DNA of 64,000 nt from the NCBI RefSeq assembly GCF_027359925.1, contig NZ_CP114767.1, positions 62,001 through 126,000 of the forward strand. Direction: 5' to 3'. Below, piece after piece: positions 1-8,163 of this stretch (position 1 is the first letter of the stretch; each line of letters opens with the position of its first letter). Both the position numbers and the translations under genes were made by a program. The stretch comes from Hymenobacter canadensis (GTDB taxonomy: Bacteria; Bacteroidota; Bacteroidia; Cytophagales; Hymenobacteraceae). The notes below the pieces were generated by a model, which worked only from the letters and a program-made list of their open reading frames with translations, was not told the DNA's origin and ran no database searches.

Positions 1-904
1 TTACTTCTTTCACGTGGCCGCGCGAGGTTTCCAGCAGCGCCTTTTCCTCGTCGTTCAGCTGCAGCTCGATAACTTTCTCGATGCCGTTTTTGCCCAGGAT
101 AACCGGAGCACCCAGGTACACGCCGTCGATGCCATACTCGCCTTCCAGCTTGATGCACACCGGGAACACGCGGCGCTGGTCGCGCACGATGGCCTCTACC
201 ATCTGAGCGGCAGCCGCGCCGGGCGCGTACCAGGCCGAGGTACCCATCAGCTTCACCAGCTCGCCGCCGCCCTGCGCCGTGCGCTGCACGATGGCGTCGA
301 GGGTAGCCTTATCAATCAGCTCCGTTACGGGGATGCCGCCCACGGTGGTGTAGCGGGGCAGGGGCACCATGGTGTCGCCGTGGCCACCCATGAGCACTGC
401 CTGAATGTCTTTGGGGCTCACGTTCAGGGCCTCAGCCAGGAAGGCGCGGTAGCGGGCCGTGTCCAGGATGCCGGCCATGCCGAATACCTTTTCGCGGGGC
501 AGACCCGACGTGAGGTGGGCCTGGTAGGTCATCACGTCGAGCGGGTTCGACACGATGATGATGATGGCGTTGGGCGAGTATTTCACCACCTGCTCGGTCA
601 CCGACTTCACGATACCGGCGTTGGTCGAAATCAGGTCGTCGCGGGTCATGCCGGGCTTGCGGGGCAGGCCGGAGGTAATCACCACCACGTCGGAGTCGGC
701 GGTGCGGGCATAGTCGCTGGTCACGCCTACCGTGCGCGAGTCGTAGCCGATGATGGGGGCTTTCTGCCAGATGTCGAGGGCCTTGCCTTCGGCGAAGCCT
801 TCCTTGATGTCAACCAGTACGATTTCGTTGGCAATTTCGCGGGTGGCCAATACGTCGGCGCAGGTTGCGCCCACGTTGCCAGCCCCAACTACGGTAACTT
901 TCAT
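1..904 (-). CDS. mdh: Malate dehydrogenase, 3' end cut by window edge
   Basis: NAD-dependent malate dehydrogenase of the LDH-like type, converting malate and NAD to oxaloacetate and NADH in the TCA cycle. The protein starts MKVTVVGAGNVGAT, a Rossmann dinucleotide-binding loop, and carries the substrate/catalytic signature GLPRKPGMTRDDL and the active-site histidine in GGHGDTMVPLPRY. About 301 codons are visible and the frame is still open at base 1, so only the last few residues are missing for a family of about 310. The ATG at 902-904 is the only start consistent with the Rossmann loop at the N-terminus. The antisense frame is also open over this stretch but encodes nothing recognisable. Confidence 0.95.
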   Translation of the reverse strand, partial: MKVTVVGAGNVGATCADVLATREIANEIVLVDIKEGFAEGKALDIWQKAPIIGYDSRTVGVTSDYARTADSDVVVITSGLPRKPGMTRDDLISTNAGIVKSVTEQVVKYSPNAIIIIVSNPLDVMTYQAHLTSGLPREKVFGMAGILDTARYRAFLAEALNVSPKDIQAVLMGGHGDTMVPLPRYTTVGGIPVTELIDKATLDAIVQRTAQGGGELVKLMGTSAWYAPGAAAAQMVEAIVRDQRRVFPVCIKLEGEYGIDGVYLGAPVILGKNGIEKVIELQLNDEEKALLETSRGHVKEV

Positions 905-946
905 CGGGTGAGGAATTGGGTGAGGGTTACGTTATAAGCGTAAAGA

Positions 947-1091
947 TAGTGCTTGGTGCTTAGTGCTTAGTGCTTAGGTGGAGGTTTGAGGCAGAGCTAA
1001 GTGCTTACTGCGTATAGCTTAGGCAATTAAAGATGCAGGCAGACAATAATAGCCAACTTCCTAAGCACTAAGCACCAGGCACTAAGCACTA
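947..1091. repeat. Palindrome A: inverted tandem GTGCTTA heptamers
   Basis: Left arm 947-978 is four head-to-tail copies of a GTGCTTA/G unit; right arm 1060-1091 is the inverted counterpart with the variant unit in a different place. It fills the gap between the start of mdh and the stop of tilS. A box fitting TAnnTTTn (TATCTTTA, minus strand, 941-948) overlaps its left edge, so the arm may lie in the mdh promoter. Spacer 979-1059 holds extra partial copies. Confidence 0.75.
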
Positions 1092-1095
1092 AACT

Positions 1096-2427
1096 CTACA
1101 TCCGTTTCACCACCAGCACCCGCTCGGTGTCGTCGTTCACGCGGAACCGCTCGTCGGGGCGGAAACCGATGACCCAGGCGATTTTGCCGTCGCCGGAGCA
1201 GAGCACCTGCACGTTGTCTTTGAGGTTGAGGGGCACTTTCTGGTCGATGAGGAAGTCACTGAGCTTCTTTTTGCCTTTCATGCCGATGGGCATAAACCAG
1301 TCGCCTTCCTGCCAGGGCCGCACGATAAGCGGGAATTTCAGCGCGTCGGCATCCAGGGCGGCCACGGCTTTGCCGCGCGGCACCTCAAACGCTTCCGTCA
1401 CTTCCTGCAGCTCCAGGCGCAGGTGCAGCCCGTCGATTTTCAGTACTTCCTGGCCGGCCTGCAGCTGGTGCGTGCCGAACTTGGTGAGGTTGCGCGGAGT
1501 GATGACCAGCTGCTCGCGGTCCTTCACCAACCGGTGCGTCGGCGACTCGAAGCGGCGGCCGGGCTCGGCCGGAAAGGCGGCCACAATATCTTTCACCACC
1601 GGAAAGCTGAACCCAAACGGCCGCAGCAGTTCATGGAGCACCAGCGTGGTGGCGGCCGTTTTTTGCAGCAGCCGGATGTCCAGATACGTGGCGTCGGCCT
1701 CGATGCGCTGGGCCTCAGCGGCAGTGTCCTGCACGTAGCGGCGCACGATTTCCTCGGCCCCGCCCACCCGCTCGGCCGTGAACTGCAGGGTCTGGTCGAG
1801 GTTGGGGTTGATGTCGCGCAGCACGGGCAGCACCTCCTGACGCAGGCGGTTGCGCTGGTACACGGGGCTGTCGTTGGAGGCGTCTTCGCGCCAGATCAAG
1901 TGGTGCTCCACGAGGTACTCAAATAGCTCGGGCTTGGCCACGCTCAGCAGCGGCCGCACGAGGTAGCCGTTTTTGGGCGGAATGCCGTGCAGACCGGCCA
2001 GCCCGGTGCCGTGCGTGAGGTTGAGCAGCATGGTTTCGGCGGCGTCGCGCTGGTGGTGGGCAGTGGCTATGTAGTTGTAGCCCTGCATCTGCCGGATTCG
2101 CTCGAACCACTCGTAGCGCAGCGCCCGGGCCGCCATCTGCGTCGAAATGCCTTCCTGCTCGGCAAAGGCCTTGGTCTGGAAGAACTCCACGAAGTAGGGC
2201 ACCTCGTACTTCTTGGCCAGCTTGCGCACAAACTGTTCGTCGGCGTCGGCTTCTTCGGCGCGCAACCCGAAGTGGCAGTGCGCCACCGCAAACCGCGCCC
2301 CTAGCTGGTGCAGTACCTCGGCCAGCACCACCGAGTCCTGACCGCCGCTCACGGCTACCAGCAGCGTGTCGGTTTCCAGGTTGAAAAGAGCGTGTTCGGT
2401 GATGTAGCGGCGGACCTGGTCGAGCAT
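1096..2427 (-). CDS. tilS: tRNA(Ile)-lysidine synthase
   Basis: ATP-dependent enzyme that converts the wobble cytidine of the CAU-anticodon tRNA-Ile to lysidine, so that it reads AUA instead of AUG. The 443-residue protein has the N-type ATP pyrophosphatase PP-loop SGGQDSVV at about residues 27-34, the TAHHQRDAAETMLLNL region at about 120-137, and a C-terminal TilS substrate-binding domain with the typical R-P-x-x-x-GD motif (RPWQEGDWFMP). Length agrees with the family. Start ATG at 2425-2427 gives the usual short helix before the PP-loop. It faces away from the GDPD gene at 2535 and reads toward mdh. Confidence 0.95.
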   Translation of the reverse strand: MLDQVRRYITEHALFNLETDTLLVAVSGGQDSVVLAEVLHQLGARFAVAHCHFGLRAEEADADEQFVRKLAKKYEVPYFVEFFQTKAFAEQEGISTQMAARALRYEWFERIRQMQGYNYIATAHHQRDAAETMLLNLTHGTGLAGLHGIPPKNGYLVRPLLSVAKPELFEYLVEHHLIWREDASNDSPVYQRNRLRQEVLPVLRDINPNLDQTLQFTAERVGGAEEIVRRYVQDTAAEAQRIEADATYLDIRLLQKTAATTLVLHELLRPFGFSFPVVKDIVAAFPAEPGRRFESPTHRLVKDREQLVITPRNLTKFGTHQLQAGQEVLKIDGLHLRLELQEVTEAFEVPRGKAVAALDADALKFPLIVRPWQEGDWFMPIGMKGKKKLSDFLIDQKVPLNLKDNVQVLCSGDGKIAWVIGFRPDERFRVNDDTERVLVVKRM

Positions 2428-2534
2428 GGGGGAGGGGAAGCAAGGATAAGCGAGGCGTAAAAGTACGGCTTGGTCGGCTGTTTGCCGGCCGGTGGGTTAT
2501 CTTGGGCCGGCGAGTTTTATTCGCCTGATCTTCT

Positions 2535-3428
2535 ATGCCTGTTTTTTTTACTACTTGGTTGCGGCCCCTGCTGGGCCGAGCCAGCCTGGGGCTGGCGCTG
2601 CTACTGCCCGCCGCCTGCACCACCGCCCCCACGCTGCCTGCCGGCTACCGGCCGCTGGTCATCGGGCACGCCGGCTCCGCGTTCCTGACGCCCATCAACC
2701 CCTTCAACCCGCTGCCGCCCAACAGCGCCGCCAGCCTGCAGCAGGCCCTGGACCGCGGCGCCGACGGTTTGGAAATGGACCTGCAACTCAGCCAGGACAG
2801 CGTCATTATGCTCTATCACGACGCCAAGCTGGAGACGTTGACGACCGGGGCAGGATGCATCAGCGAGAAGTTGGCGGCGGAGCTCCAGCAGCTGCCCTAC
2901 CGCGCTGGCTTCCCCTACGACTGGTTCCAGGATGAGAAGCTGCAGACGCTGGAAAGTCTGCTGAGCCGCACGCAGGGCCAGCACCCCTACCTGCACTTCG
3001 ACCTGCACCACGCCGACGCCTGCCGCCCCGATGATGCCTATTGGCGGGCACCGGTGCTGGCCCGGGCCCTGGGCCGCTTGCTGAAGCGCTACCCCTGGCC
3101 TGCGGATCGGTTGCTTATCCTGACCACCCACCAGCCCACGCTGGCCCTGCTGCGCCGCGAGCTGCCGGGCGTGCAGCTGGGTTTGGAAGTCACCGACAAC
3201 TTTGCAGCCGGCCTGCAGGCGGCCAAAGGGCTACAGGTGCAGGCTATTGTGCTCAGCAAAGACATCGTAAGTCTGGAAAACACCCGGCAGGCCCACGCCG
3301 CTGGCTTGCAGGTGGTCACGTTCGGGGGGCGCTCAGCCGGCACCGTCAAGCGCCTGCTTGGTACCCTGCCCGACGCCATCGAAACCGACAACGTGCCGGC
3401 CATGCGGGGCATGATTTCCGGGCAGTAG
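2535..3428 (+). CDS. Glycerophosphodiester phosphodiesterase family lipoprotein
   Basis: Hydrolyses glycerophosphodiesters to glycerol-3-phosphate and an alcohol; probably envelope-anchored here. The N-terminus is a lipoprotein signal ending LLLPAAC with Cys at about residue 28. The GDPD barrel follows, with the catalytic opening LVIGHAGS, the metal/active-site strand ADGLEMDLQLSQDS and the YHD motif of the second catalytic histidine. The C-terminal strand pattern (VVTFGG, AIETDNV) matches the family. HAG replaces the more usual HRG, so the arginine that contacts phosphate is absent at that position and substrate range may differ. It is transcribed divergently from tilS. Length 297 residues is normal. 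Confidence 0.85.
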   Translation: MPVFFTTWLRPLLGRASLGLALLLPAACTTAPTLPAGYRPLVIGHAGSAFLTPINPFNPLPPNSAASLQQALDRGADGLEMDLQLSQDSVIMLYHDAKLETLTTGAGCISEKLAAELQQLPYRAGFPYDWFQDEKLQTLESLLSRTQGQHPYLHFDLHHADACRPDDAYWRAPVLARALGRLLKRYPWPADRLLILTTHQPTLALLRRELPGVQLGLEVTDNFAAGLQAAKGLQVQAIVLSKDIVSLENTRQAHAAGLQVVTFGGRSAGTVKRLLGTLPDAIETDNVPAMRGMISGQ

Positions 3429-3569
3429 GGTGCAGAGCTCGTCTCCGCCCGTCGTTGCCCGGAATCGATGGGAAGTGCGGACGGCGCGCCCTACCTACTT
3501 AATACCTATTGCTTACACGAAGTGCGGGCTGATGGCGTTAGGGGGCAGGTTCCGTACCTTCGCGCTGAA

Positions 3570-5279
3570 ATGACCTTTCCCAAGCAACTTTTTCTGTTGT
3601 GGCTGGCCCTGCTGCCCGCCTTTGCCGTGGCCCAGCAGCGGCCAGGCGCCCGGCCGGTCACGGCTGCCACGCCGCCCAAGGGCTCCCGCATCGAGCTGCT
3701 GCCGGGCACCCAACGGTTGGTGGGCGGCACGTTCAACGGCGTGGAAATCCGCAAGCTGCTCGGCAACGTGAGCTTTCGGCAGGGCACCACGCTGCTCTAT
3801 TGCGACTCGGCCTACCAGTATCTGGATAAAAACGCGCTGGAGGCCTTCAGCAACGTGCGCATCATCCAGAACGACACCATCACCATCACCGGTGACCGGG
3901 GCACTTATGACGGCGACACCCGCAAGGCCCGCATCACTGGCAACGTAACCATGCGCGACCCGCGCATGACCCTCACCACCCAGGCCCTCGACTACGACCT
4001 GAACCGCAACCTGGCCTACTACAGCACCGGCGGCCACCTCGTTGACCCCGAAAATACGCTCGACAGCCGCTTCGGCTACTATAATACCGCCAGCAAGGTG
4101 TTCAGCTTCAAGCGCGACGTGAAGCTGGTTACCAAAGACAACGTCATCGATACCGACACGCTGCAGTACAATACGGTGTCGAAGATTGCCACCTTCCTGG
4201 GACCCACCCGCATCAAGGGGCAGCAGGGCACGCTCTACGCCGAAAACGGCACCTACAACACCATCACGCGGGTTTCCAACTTCCAGAAAAACGCCAAAAT
4301 CGAGACGCCCAACTACCTGCTGGGCGGCGACCGGCTGGTGTACGACGAAGCCCGGCAGTATGGCGTGGCCACCGGCCACGTCTCGATGACCAGCAAGAAA
4401 GACAACCTCGTGATTCGGGGCGACGTGGGGCGCTACTGGCGGGCGCGGGGCCGCACCAAGGTGTACGGCGCCCCGGTGATGCGCAACATTTCGGGCAAAG
4501 ACACGCTCTACCTCGCCGCCGATACGCTTATCAGCCAGGAGGGCCGCCCGCCGCTGAACGCGGCTGGGGTGCTGTATGCCTTTCCACGGGCCAAAATTTT
4601 CCGCTCCAACCTGCAGGGCCGCGCCGACTCGCTCACCTACGACCGGCAGGATTCCATCATCTACCTCAACAAGAACCCGATCCTCTGGAACGAGAAAAAC
4701 CAGCTCACCGCCGATAGCATGCAGATCCGGCAGCGCAACGGCAAGCTGGACCAGATGCGCCTGTACGCCAACTCGTTCATCATCGGGCAGGACACGCTGC
4801 TGAACTACAACCAGGTGAAGGGGCGCAACATGGTGGCCTACTTCCAGGCCAACTCCATAAAAAAAGTGGACGTGCTTGGCAACGCTGAGAGCCTCTACTA
4901 TGCTCTTGATGGCGACACGGCGGTGAGCGGTATGAACAAAGCGTTGTCCTCGACGATGGCGCTGCGCTTTGCCGAGGGCAAGCTGCAAACCATCAGCTTC
5001 CTCACCAACCCCGACGCCAGCTTTATCCCGCCGCATGAACTCAAGCCCGAAGACGAAAAGCTGAAAGACTTCCGCTGGCGCCCCACGGAACGCCCGACCC
5101 GCCGCATGGTGTTGGGCAAACACTTCGCCGTGGCGGTGAAAGCCAAACCGAAAACCAAAGCCAAAACGCCCGCCAAGGCCAGCGCCAAACCGAAACCCAA
5201 AGCGCCGGTGCGGGGGGCAGCCCCCGCCAAGGTCCCACTCAAAGCGCCGGCTAGGCCCGCCACACCGGCCCGGAAGTAG
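3570..5279 (+). CDS. OstA/LptA-like organic solvent tolerance protein
   Basis: Predicted periplasmic lipopolysaccharide-transport-type protein. The chosen ATG at 3570 gives a clean signal peptide ending FAVAQQ; the longer open frame from 3468 adds an implausible leader. After the signal, residues about 35-480 form repeated short beta-strand units typical of the OstA/LptA/LptD-N beta-taco (for example GTYNTITRVSNF, LTADSMQIRQRNGKLD). The last 45 residues are a low-complexity Lys/Pro/Ala tail, which may bind DNA, cell wall or LPS non-specifically. A weak -7-like box TACCTTCG lies at 3555-3562. Bacteroidetes have long OstA-like proteins of this size of uncertain exact role; the function in LPS export is inferred from the family. 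Confidence 0.8.
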   Translation: MTFPKQLFLLWLALLPAFAVAQQRPGARPVTAATPPKGSRIELLPGTQRLVGGTFNGVEIRKLLGNVSFRQGTTLLYCDSAYQYLDKNALEAFSNVRIIQNDTITITGDRGTYDGDTRKARITGNVTMRDPRMTLTTQALDYDLNRNLAYYSTGGHLVDPENTLDSRFGYYNTASKVFSFKRDVKLVTKDNVIDTDTLQYNTVSKIATFLGPTRIKGQQGTLYAENGTYNTITRVSNFQKNAKIETPNYLLGGDRLVYDEARQYGVATGHVSMTSKKDNLVIRGDVGRYWRARGRTKVYGAPVMRNISGKDTLYLAADTLISQEGRPPLNAAGVLYAFPRAKIFRSNLQGRADSLTYDRQDSIIYLNKNPILWNEKNQLTADSMQIRQRNGKLDQMRLYANSFIIGQDTLLNYNQVKGRNMVAYFQANSIKKVDVLGNAESLYYALDGDTAVSGMNKALSSTMALRFAEGKLQTISFLTNPDASFIPPHELKPEDEKLKDFRWRPTERPTRRMVLGKHFAVAVKAKPKTKAKTPAKASAKPKPKAPVRGAAPAKVPLKAPARPATPARK

Positions 5280-5361
5280 CTTCCCGGGGCCGTGAGCGGC
5301 CACGACAGAGGCTGCTGCCACCCCAAACCACAAACCCTTCAGCCATTCAGGCAGAAACCGT

Positions 5362-5369
5362 TACCTTTG
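5362..5369 (+). promoter_or_regulatory. -7 box of bamD (TACCTTTG)
   Basis: TACCTTTG fits the Bacteroidetes TAnnTTTG consensus and ends only 8 bases before the bamD ATG, so the transcript would be nearly leaderless. No clear TTG element is seen 19-20 bases upstream. Confidence 0.5.
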
Positions 5370-5377
5370 CGCCCCTT

Positions 5378-6205
5378 ATGCACTATTTCCGCCCGACCCT
5401 TTTTGTTCTGCTGCTGAGCACCCTGCTGCTCGGCGCGTGCACCGGTTACCAGAAGCTGCTCAAGAGCAGCGACGTGAACAAGAAGTACGAAGCGGCCATC
5501 CAGTACTACGAGAAGGGCGACTACTTCAAAGCCGGCACCCTGCTCGAAGACCTGCTGCCGCTGCTCAAAGGCCGCCCCGAAGCGGAGAAAGCGGAGTTTT
5601 ACTTCGCCAACACCAATTTCCGGCAGCGCAACTACACGCTAGGCGCCTACTACTTCAAGAGCTTCGCCGATACCTACCCCAACTCGCAGTACGCCGAGGA
5701 AGCCAATTTCCTGCAGGCCAAGTCGCTGTTCCGCGACTCGCCGGAGTGGGAGCTGGACCAGACCAATACCTACTCGGCGCTGGAGTCCATTCAGGAGTTC
5801 ATCAACCGCTACCCCACCAGCACGTTCCGGCCTGAGGCCGAGAATATGTCGCAGGAGCTGCAGAAAAAGCTAGAGCTGAAGGCCTATCAGGGCGCCAAGC
5901 TCTACTATAACCTGCGCTACTACCAGTCGGCCGTAGTGGCCTTGGGTGGGTTTCAGCAGCAGTTTCCGGCCTCGGCCTTCAACGAAGAAGCCGAATACCT
6001 GAAGGTAAGCGCGCAGTATGACCTGGCCCGCGAAAGCGTGGAAGAGAAGCAGCGCGAACGGTACCTGGAGGTGCAGTCGTTCTACCAGCACTTCATCGAT
6101 ACCTATCCGCAAAGCCGCCGCCTGAAGGAGGCCGAGAAGATGTTCATCGACGCCCAGGCCCAAGCCGCCAAGCTCAAGCCCGCCGAACCAACAGCGGCCA
6201 AATAG
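5378..6205 (+). CDS. bamD: Outer membrane protein assembly factor BamD
   Basis: Lipoprotein of the BAM complex that inserts beta-barrel proteins into the outer membrane. The signal peptide ends LLLGAC with lipid-attachment Cys at about residue 21. The mature part is a run of TPR-like helical hairpins (YEAAIQYYEKGDYFKAG, ADTYPNSQYAEEA, INRYPTSTFRPEAE), characteristic of BamD/YfiO. Length 275 residues is normal. It begins the co-directional set bamD-rpoZ-coaC-coaB-DUF4835-recN; the gap to rpoZ contains palindrome B. Confidence 0.92.
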   Translation: MHYFRPTLFVLLLSTLLLGACTGYQKLLKSSDVNKKYEAAIQYYEKGDYFKAGTLLEDLLPLLKGRPEAEKAEFYFANTNFRQRNYTLGAYYFKSFADTYPNSQYAEEANFLQAKSLFRDSPEWELDQTNTYSALESIQEFINRYPTSTFRPEAENMSQELQKKLELKAYQGAKLYYNLRYYQSAVVALGGFQQQFPASAFNEEAEYLKVSAQYDLARESVEEKQRERYLEVQSFYQHFIDTYPQSRRLKEAEKMFIDAQAQAAKLKPAEPTAAK

Positions 6206-6321
6206 ATGTGCTGATTTTTGATGGGTAGACGTGCTGGCTGCTAACTTCCAGCACAAACTTACTCATCAAAAAAATCAGCGCTTCAGCACATCAACACCTC
6301 AAAAATCAGCACATTAGCATC
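6205..6321. repeat. Palindrome B between bamD and rpoZ
   Basis: GATGTGCTGATTTTTGATG at 6205-6223 is inverted at 6264-6292 (with a short insertion) and again, partially, at 6299-6321, ending at the rpoZ start codon. A small nested hairpin with GTGCTGG/CCAGCAC arms is present at about 6231-6253. The bamD stop at 6203-6205 touches its left edge, so the palindrome fills the whole gap. Confidence 0.65.
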
Positions 6322-6672
6322 ATGAAAGCACCCAACAACCTGTCCGCCTCTATCGTGACCCGCAACATGTCGGAATTTGCCAACGAAACCGGCAACGTGT
6401 ACGAGTCGATTGCCATCATCTCGAAGCGCGCCAACCAGATTTCGGTGAAGCTGAAAGAGGAGCTGAACGGCAAGCTGGCCGAGTTTGCTACCACCGTGGA
6501 TAACTTGGAAGAGGTGTTCGAGAACCGCGAGCAGATCGAAATCAGCAAGCACTACGAGCGTCTGCCCAAGCCTACGAACCTAGCCATCGAGGAATTCCTG
6601 GAAGGCAAAATTCACTACCGCACGCCGTCGGAGTTCGACGAGAACGGCAACCTGCGCGTTATCGAAGGCTAG
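6322..6672 (+). CDS. rpoZ: DNA-directed RNA polymerase omega subunit (Bacteroidetes Rpb6-like)
   Basis: Small RNA polymerase subunit that stabilises the beta-prime subunit. The 116-residue protein has the compact omega/Rpb6 core with NVYESIAIISKRANQIS near residues 25-42, and the C-terminal extension typical of Bacteroidetes members (LPKPTNLAIEEFLEGKI). It lies in the usual Bacteroidetes position between bamD and the CoA biosynthesis gene. The ATG at 6322 immediately follows palindrome B. Confidence 0.9.
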   Translation: MKAPNNLSASIVTRNMSEFANETGNVYESIAIISKRANQISVKLKEELNGKLAEFATTVDNLEEVFENREQIEISKHYERLPKPTNLAIEEFLEGKIHYRTPSEFDENGNLRVIEG

Positions 6673-6697
6673 TCAGCTTTTTGGCTATCCAGCAAAG

Positions 6698-6785
6698 CAC
6701 GTCATGCAGAGCGGAGCGAAGCATCTCGCCAGCGTAGTAATTTTACTGCCCTGGCCGGATGCTTCGCTTCGCTATGCATGACGTG
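6698..6785. repeat. Palindrome C (GTCAT family) between rpoZ and coaC
   Basis: Arms 6698-6732 and 6751-6785 are inverted copies (about 31 of 35 positions match), starting CACGTCATGC and containing GAAGCATC. Member of the same family as the palindromes at 7398, 11103, 15149 and 56526. Confidence 0.85.
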
Positions 6786-6811
6786 TTTCGTTAGCAGGCA
6801 CCGCCAGCACC

Positions 6812-6848
6812 ATCCGTGAAATCCGAAAAATCCGTTAAATCCGTGATA
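6812..6848 (+). repeat. Single arm of the ATCCG repeat family at coaC start
   Basis: The stretch reads as consecutive ATCCG-type units (ATCCGTG, AAATCCG, AAAAATCCG, TTAAATCCGTG). It matches the arms of the palindromes at 9078-9276 and 42871-43009, but no inverted partner is seen here. Its last ATCCGTG supplies the probable GTG start of coaC. Confidence 0.65.
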
Positions 6849-7391
6849 CAGGGGCGCAAGATCTTACTGGGCGTGTGCGGCAGCATTGCCGCCTACAAAG
6901 CCGCGCCGCTGGTGCGGTTGCTGGTGAAGGCCGGGGCCGAGGTACAGGTGATTCTCACGCCCGCCGCGGCCGCCTTCGTGACGCCGCTCACGCTGGGCAC
7001 GCTCTCCAAAAAACCGGTGCTGCAGGGCTTCCTGAAAGACGAGCGCGCCGGCGAGTGGCACAACCACGTGCACCTGGGCCTGTGGGCTGATGCGCTGCTG
7101 GTGGCGCCGGCCTCGGCCAACACGCTGGCCCACTTCGCCCACGGCCTCTGCGACTCTCTGCTCGATGCCGTGTACCTGTCGGCGCGCTGCTCGGTGCTGC
7201 TGGCCCCCGCCATGGACCTCGACATGTATGCCCACCCCGCCACCACCGCCAACCTGGCCACCCTACGCGGCTACGGCAACCTCGTGCTCGACTCGCCGGC
7301 CGGCGAGCTGGCCAGCGGCCTCTCCGGCCCCGGCCGCATGCTGGAGCCCGAGGATATTGTGGTGGAGCTGGAGCGGTTTTTTAATCGTTAA
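6843..7391 (+). CDS. coaC: Phosphopantothenoylcysteine decarboxylase (CoaC half of split CoaBC)
   Basis: FMN-dependent decarboxylation of 4'-phosphopantothenoylcysteine to 4'-phosphopantetheine in coenzyme A synthesis. The HFCD flavoprotein motifs are present: GVCGSIAAYK near the N-terminus, WHNHVHLGLWADALLVAPAS with PASANT, and the substrate-recognition stretch PAMDLDMYAHPAT. I place the start at the GTG at 6843 (MIQGRKILLGV); the upstream GTG at 6816 would add nine residues read entirely from a repeat. The protein stops at about 182 residues, where CoaBC enzymes normally continue into the synthetase domain. The next gene (7513) encodes exactly that missing half. Confidence 0.9.
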   Translation: MIQGRKILLGVCGSIAAYKAAPLVRLLVKAGAEVQVILTPAAAAFVTPLTLGTLSKKPVLQGFLKDERAGEWHNHVHLGLWADALLVAPASANTLAHFAHGLCDSLLDAVYLSARCSVLLAPAMDLDMYAHPATTANLATLRGYGNLVLDSPAGELASGLSGPGRMLEPEDIVVELERFFNR

Positions 7392-7397
7392 ATCCTT

Positions 7398-7497
7398 CTG
7401 TCATCCTGAGCTTGCGAAGGACCTTATCACATTTGAGTAACTCCAGGACAATCTCCGTCCAAGCGTGATAAGGTCCTTCGCAGGCTCAGGATGACAG
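7398..7497. repeat. Palindrome D (GTCAT family) separating coaC and coaB
   Basis: Left arm 7398-7430 and right arm 7465-7497 (33 bases each, two mismatches) start CTGTCATCCTGAGC. It sits 6 bases after the coaC stop and 15 bases before the coaB ATG, filling most of the 121-base gap. Confidence 0.9.
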
Positions 7498-7512
7498 TCA
7501 CTCAACACTAGT

Positions 7513-8163
7513 ATGCGTGTTCTCCTCACTGCCGGGCCTACCTACGAGCCGCTGGACCCCGTGCGCTTTATCGGCAACCACAGCACCGGTAAGATGGGCT
7601 ACGCGCTGGCCGAGGCCTTTGCCGCCATCGGCGCCGACGTCACGCTCGTCAGCGGCCCCACCAACCTGCCCGACCCCGCGCACCCGCGCATCCGCACGCA
7701 GCGCGTAGAAACCGCCGACCAGATGTATGCCGCCGCCGCCGCCCTGGCGCCCGCGGCCGATGTGTGGGTGTTTGCCGCCGCCGTGGCCGACTACAAGCCG
7801 GCCCAGGTGGCGGTGGAGAAGATCAAAAAGTCCGGCGATACGCTCACGCTGGACCTGGTGAAGAACGTGGACATTGCGGCCACACTGGGGAAAACCAAGC
7901 GGCCCGAACAATTTTCGGTGGGTTTTGCGTTGGAGACCAACAACGAGGAAGCTCACGCCCTGGACAAGCTGCGCCGCAAGAACTTCGACCTCGTGGTACT
8001 GAACTCCCTGCGCGACGCCGGGGCCGGTTTTCGCCACGATACCAACAAAGTGACGCTGCTCGACGCGCAGGGCGAATCCCGTATCTTTGAAGTAAAGCCC
8101 AAGGCCGAAGTGGCCCGGGATATTGTTGCTGCCGTTCTTGCCCTCCTGCCTCGTGAAGTATAA
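7513..8163 (+). CDS. coaB: Phosphopantothenate-cysteine ligase (CoaB half of split CoaBC)
   Basis: Joins cysteine to 4'-phosphopantothenate with nucleotide triphosphate activation, the step before CoaC. The protein begins precisely at the domain boundary of fused CoaBC enzymes (MRVLLTAGPTYEPLDPVRFI), followed by GNHSTGKMG, the AAAVADYKP loop, FALETNN and the VVLNS motif. Length 216 residues equals the CoaB domain alone. The frame differs from coaC and is separated from it by palindrome D. The C-terminus overlaps the GTG start of the DUF4835 gene by 11 bases, suggesting translational coupling. Confidence 0.9.
   Translation: MRVLLTAGPTYEPLDPVRFIGNHSTGKMGYALAEAFAAIGADVTLVSGPTNLPDPAHPRIRTQRVETADQMYAAAAALAPAADVWVFAAAVADYKPAQVAVEKIKKSGDTLTLDLVKNVDIAATLGKTKRPEQFSVGFALETNNEEAHALDKLRRKNFDLVVLNSLRDAGAGFRHDTNKVTLLDAQGESRIFEVKPKAEVARDIVAAVLALLPREV

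Noticed and set aside
14..937. 307-codon + frame over mdh
   Set aside because: Antisense of the malate dehydrogenase gene; the long open frame comes from GC-rich codon bias and its translation is His/Gly/Val-rich without any family motif.
947..1091. Tandem heptamers considered as a CRISPR-like array
   Set aside because: Units are 7 bases with no spacers and the two arms are inverted; no cas genes are present.
3513..5333. 606-codon minus-strand frame over the OstA-like gene
   Set aside because: Shadow of the real + gene; no signal peptide or recognisable domain, and it runs past both gene ends.
6698..7497. Palindromes considered as complete insertion sequences
   Set aside because: No transposase frame within or beside them and I could not define target-site duplications; at most they are non-autonomous elements.
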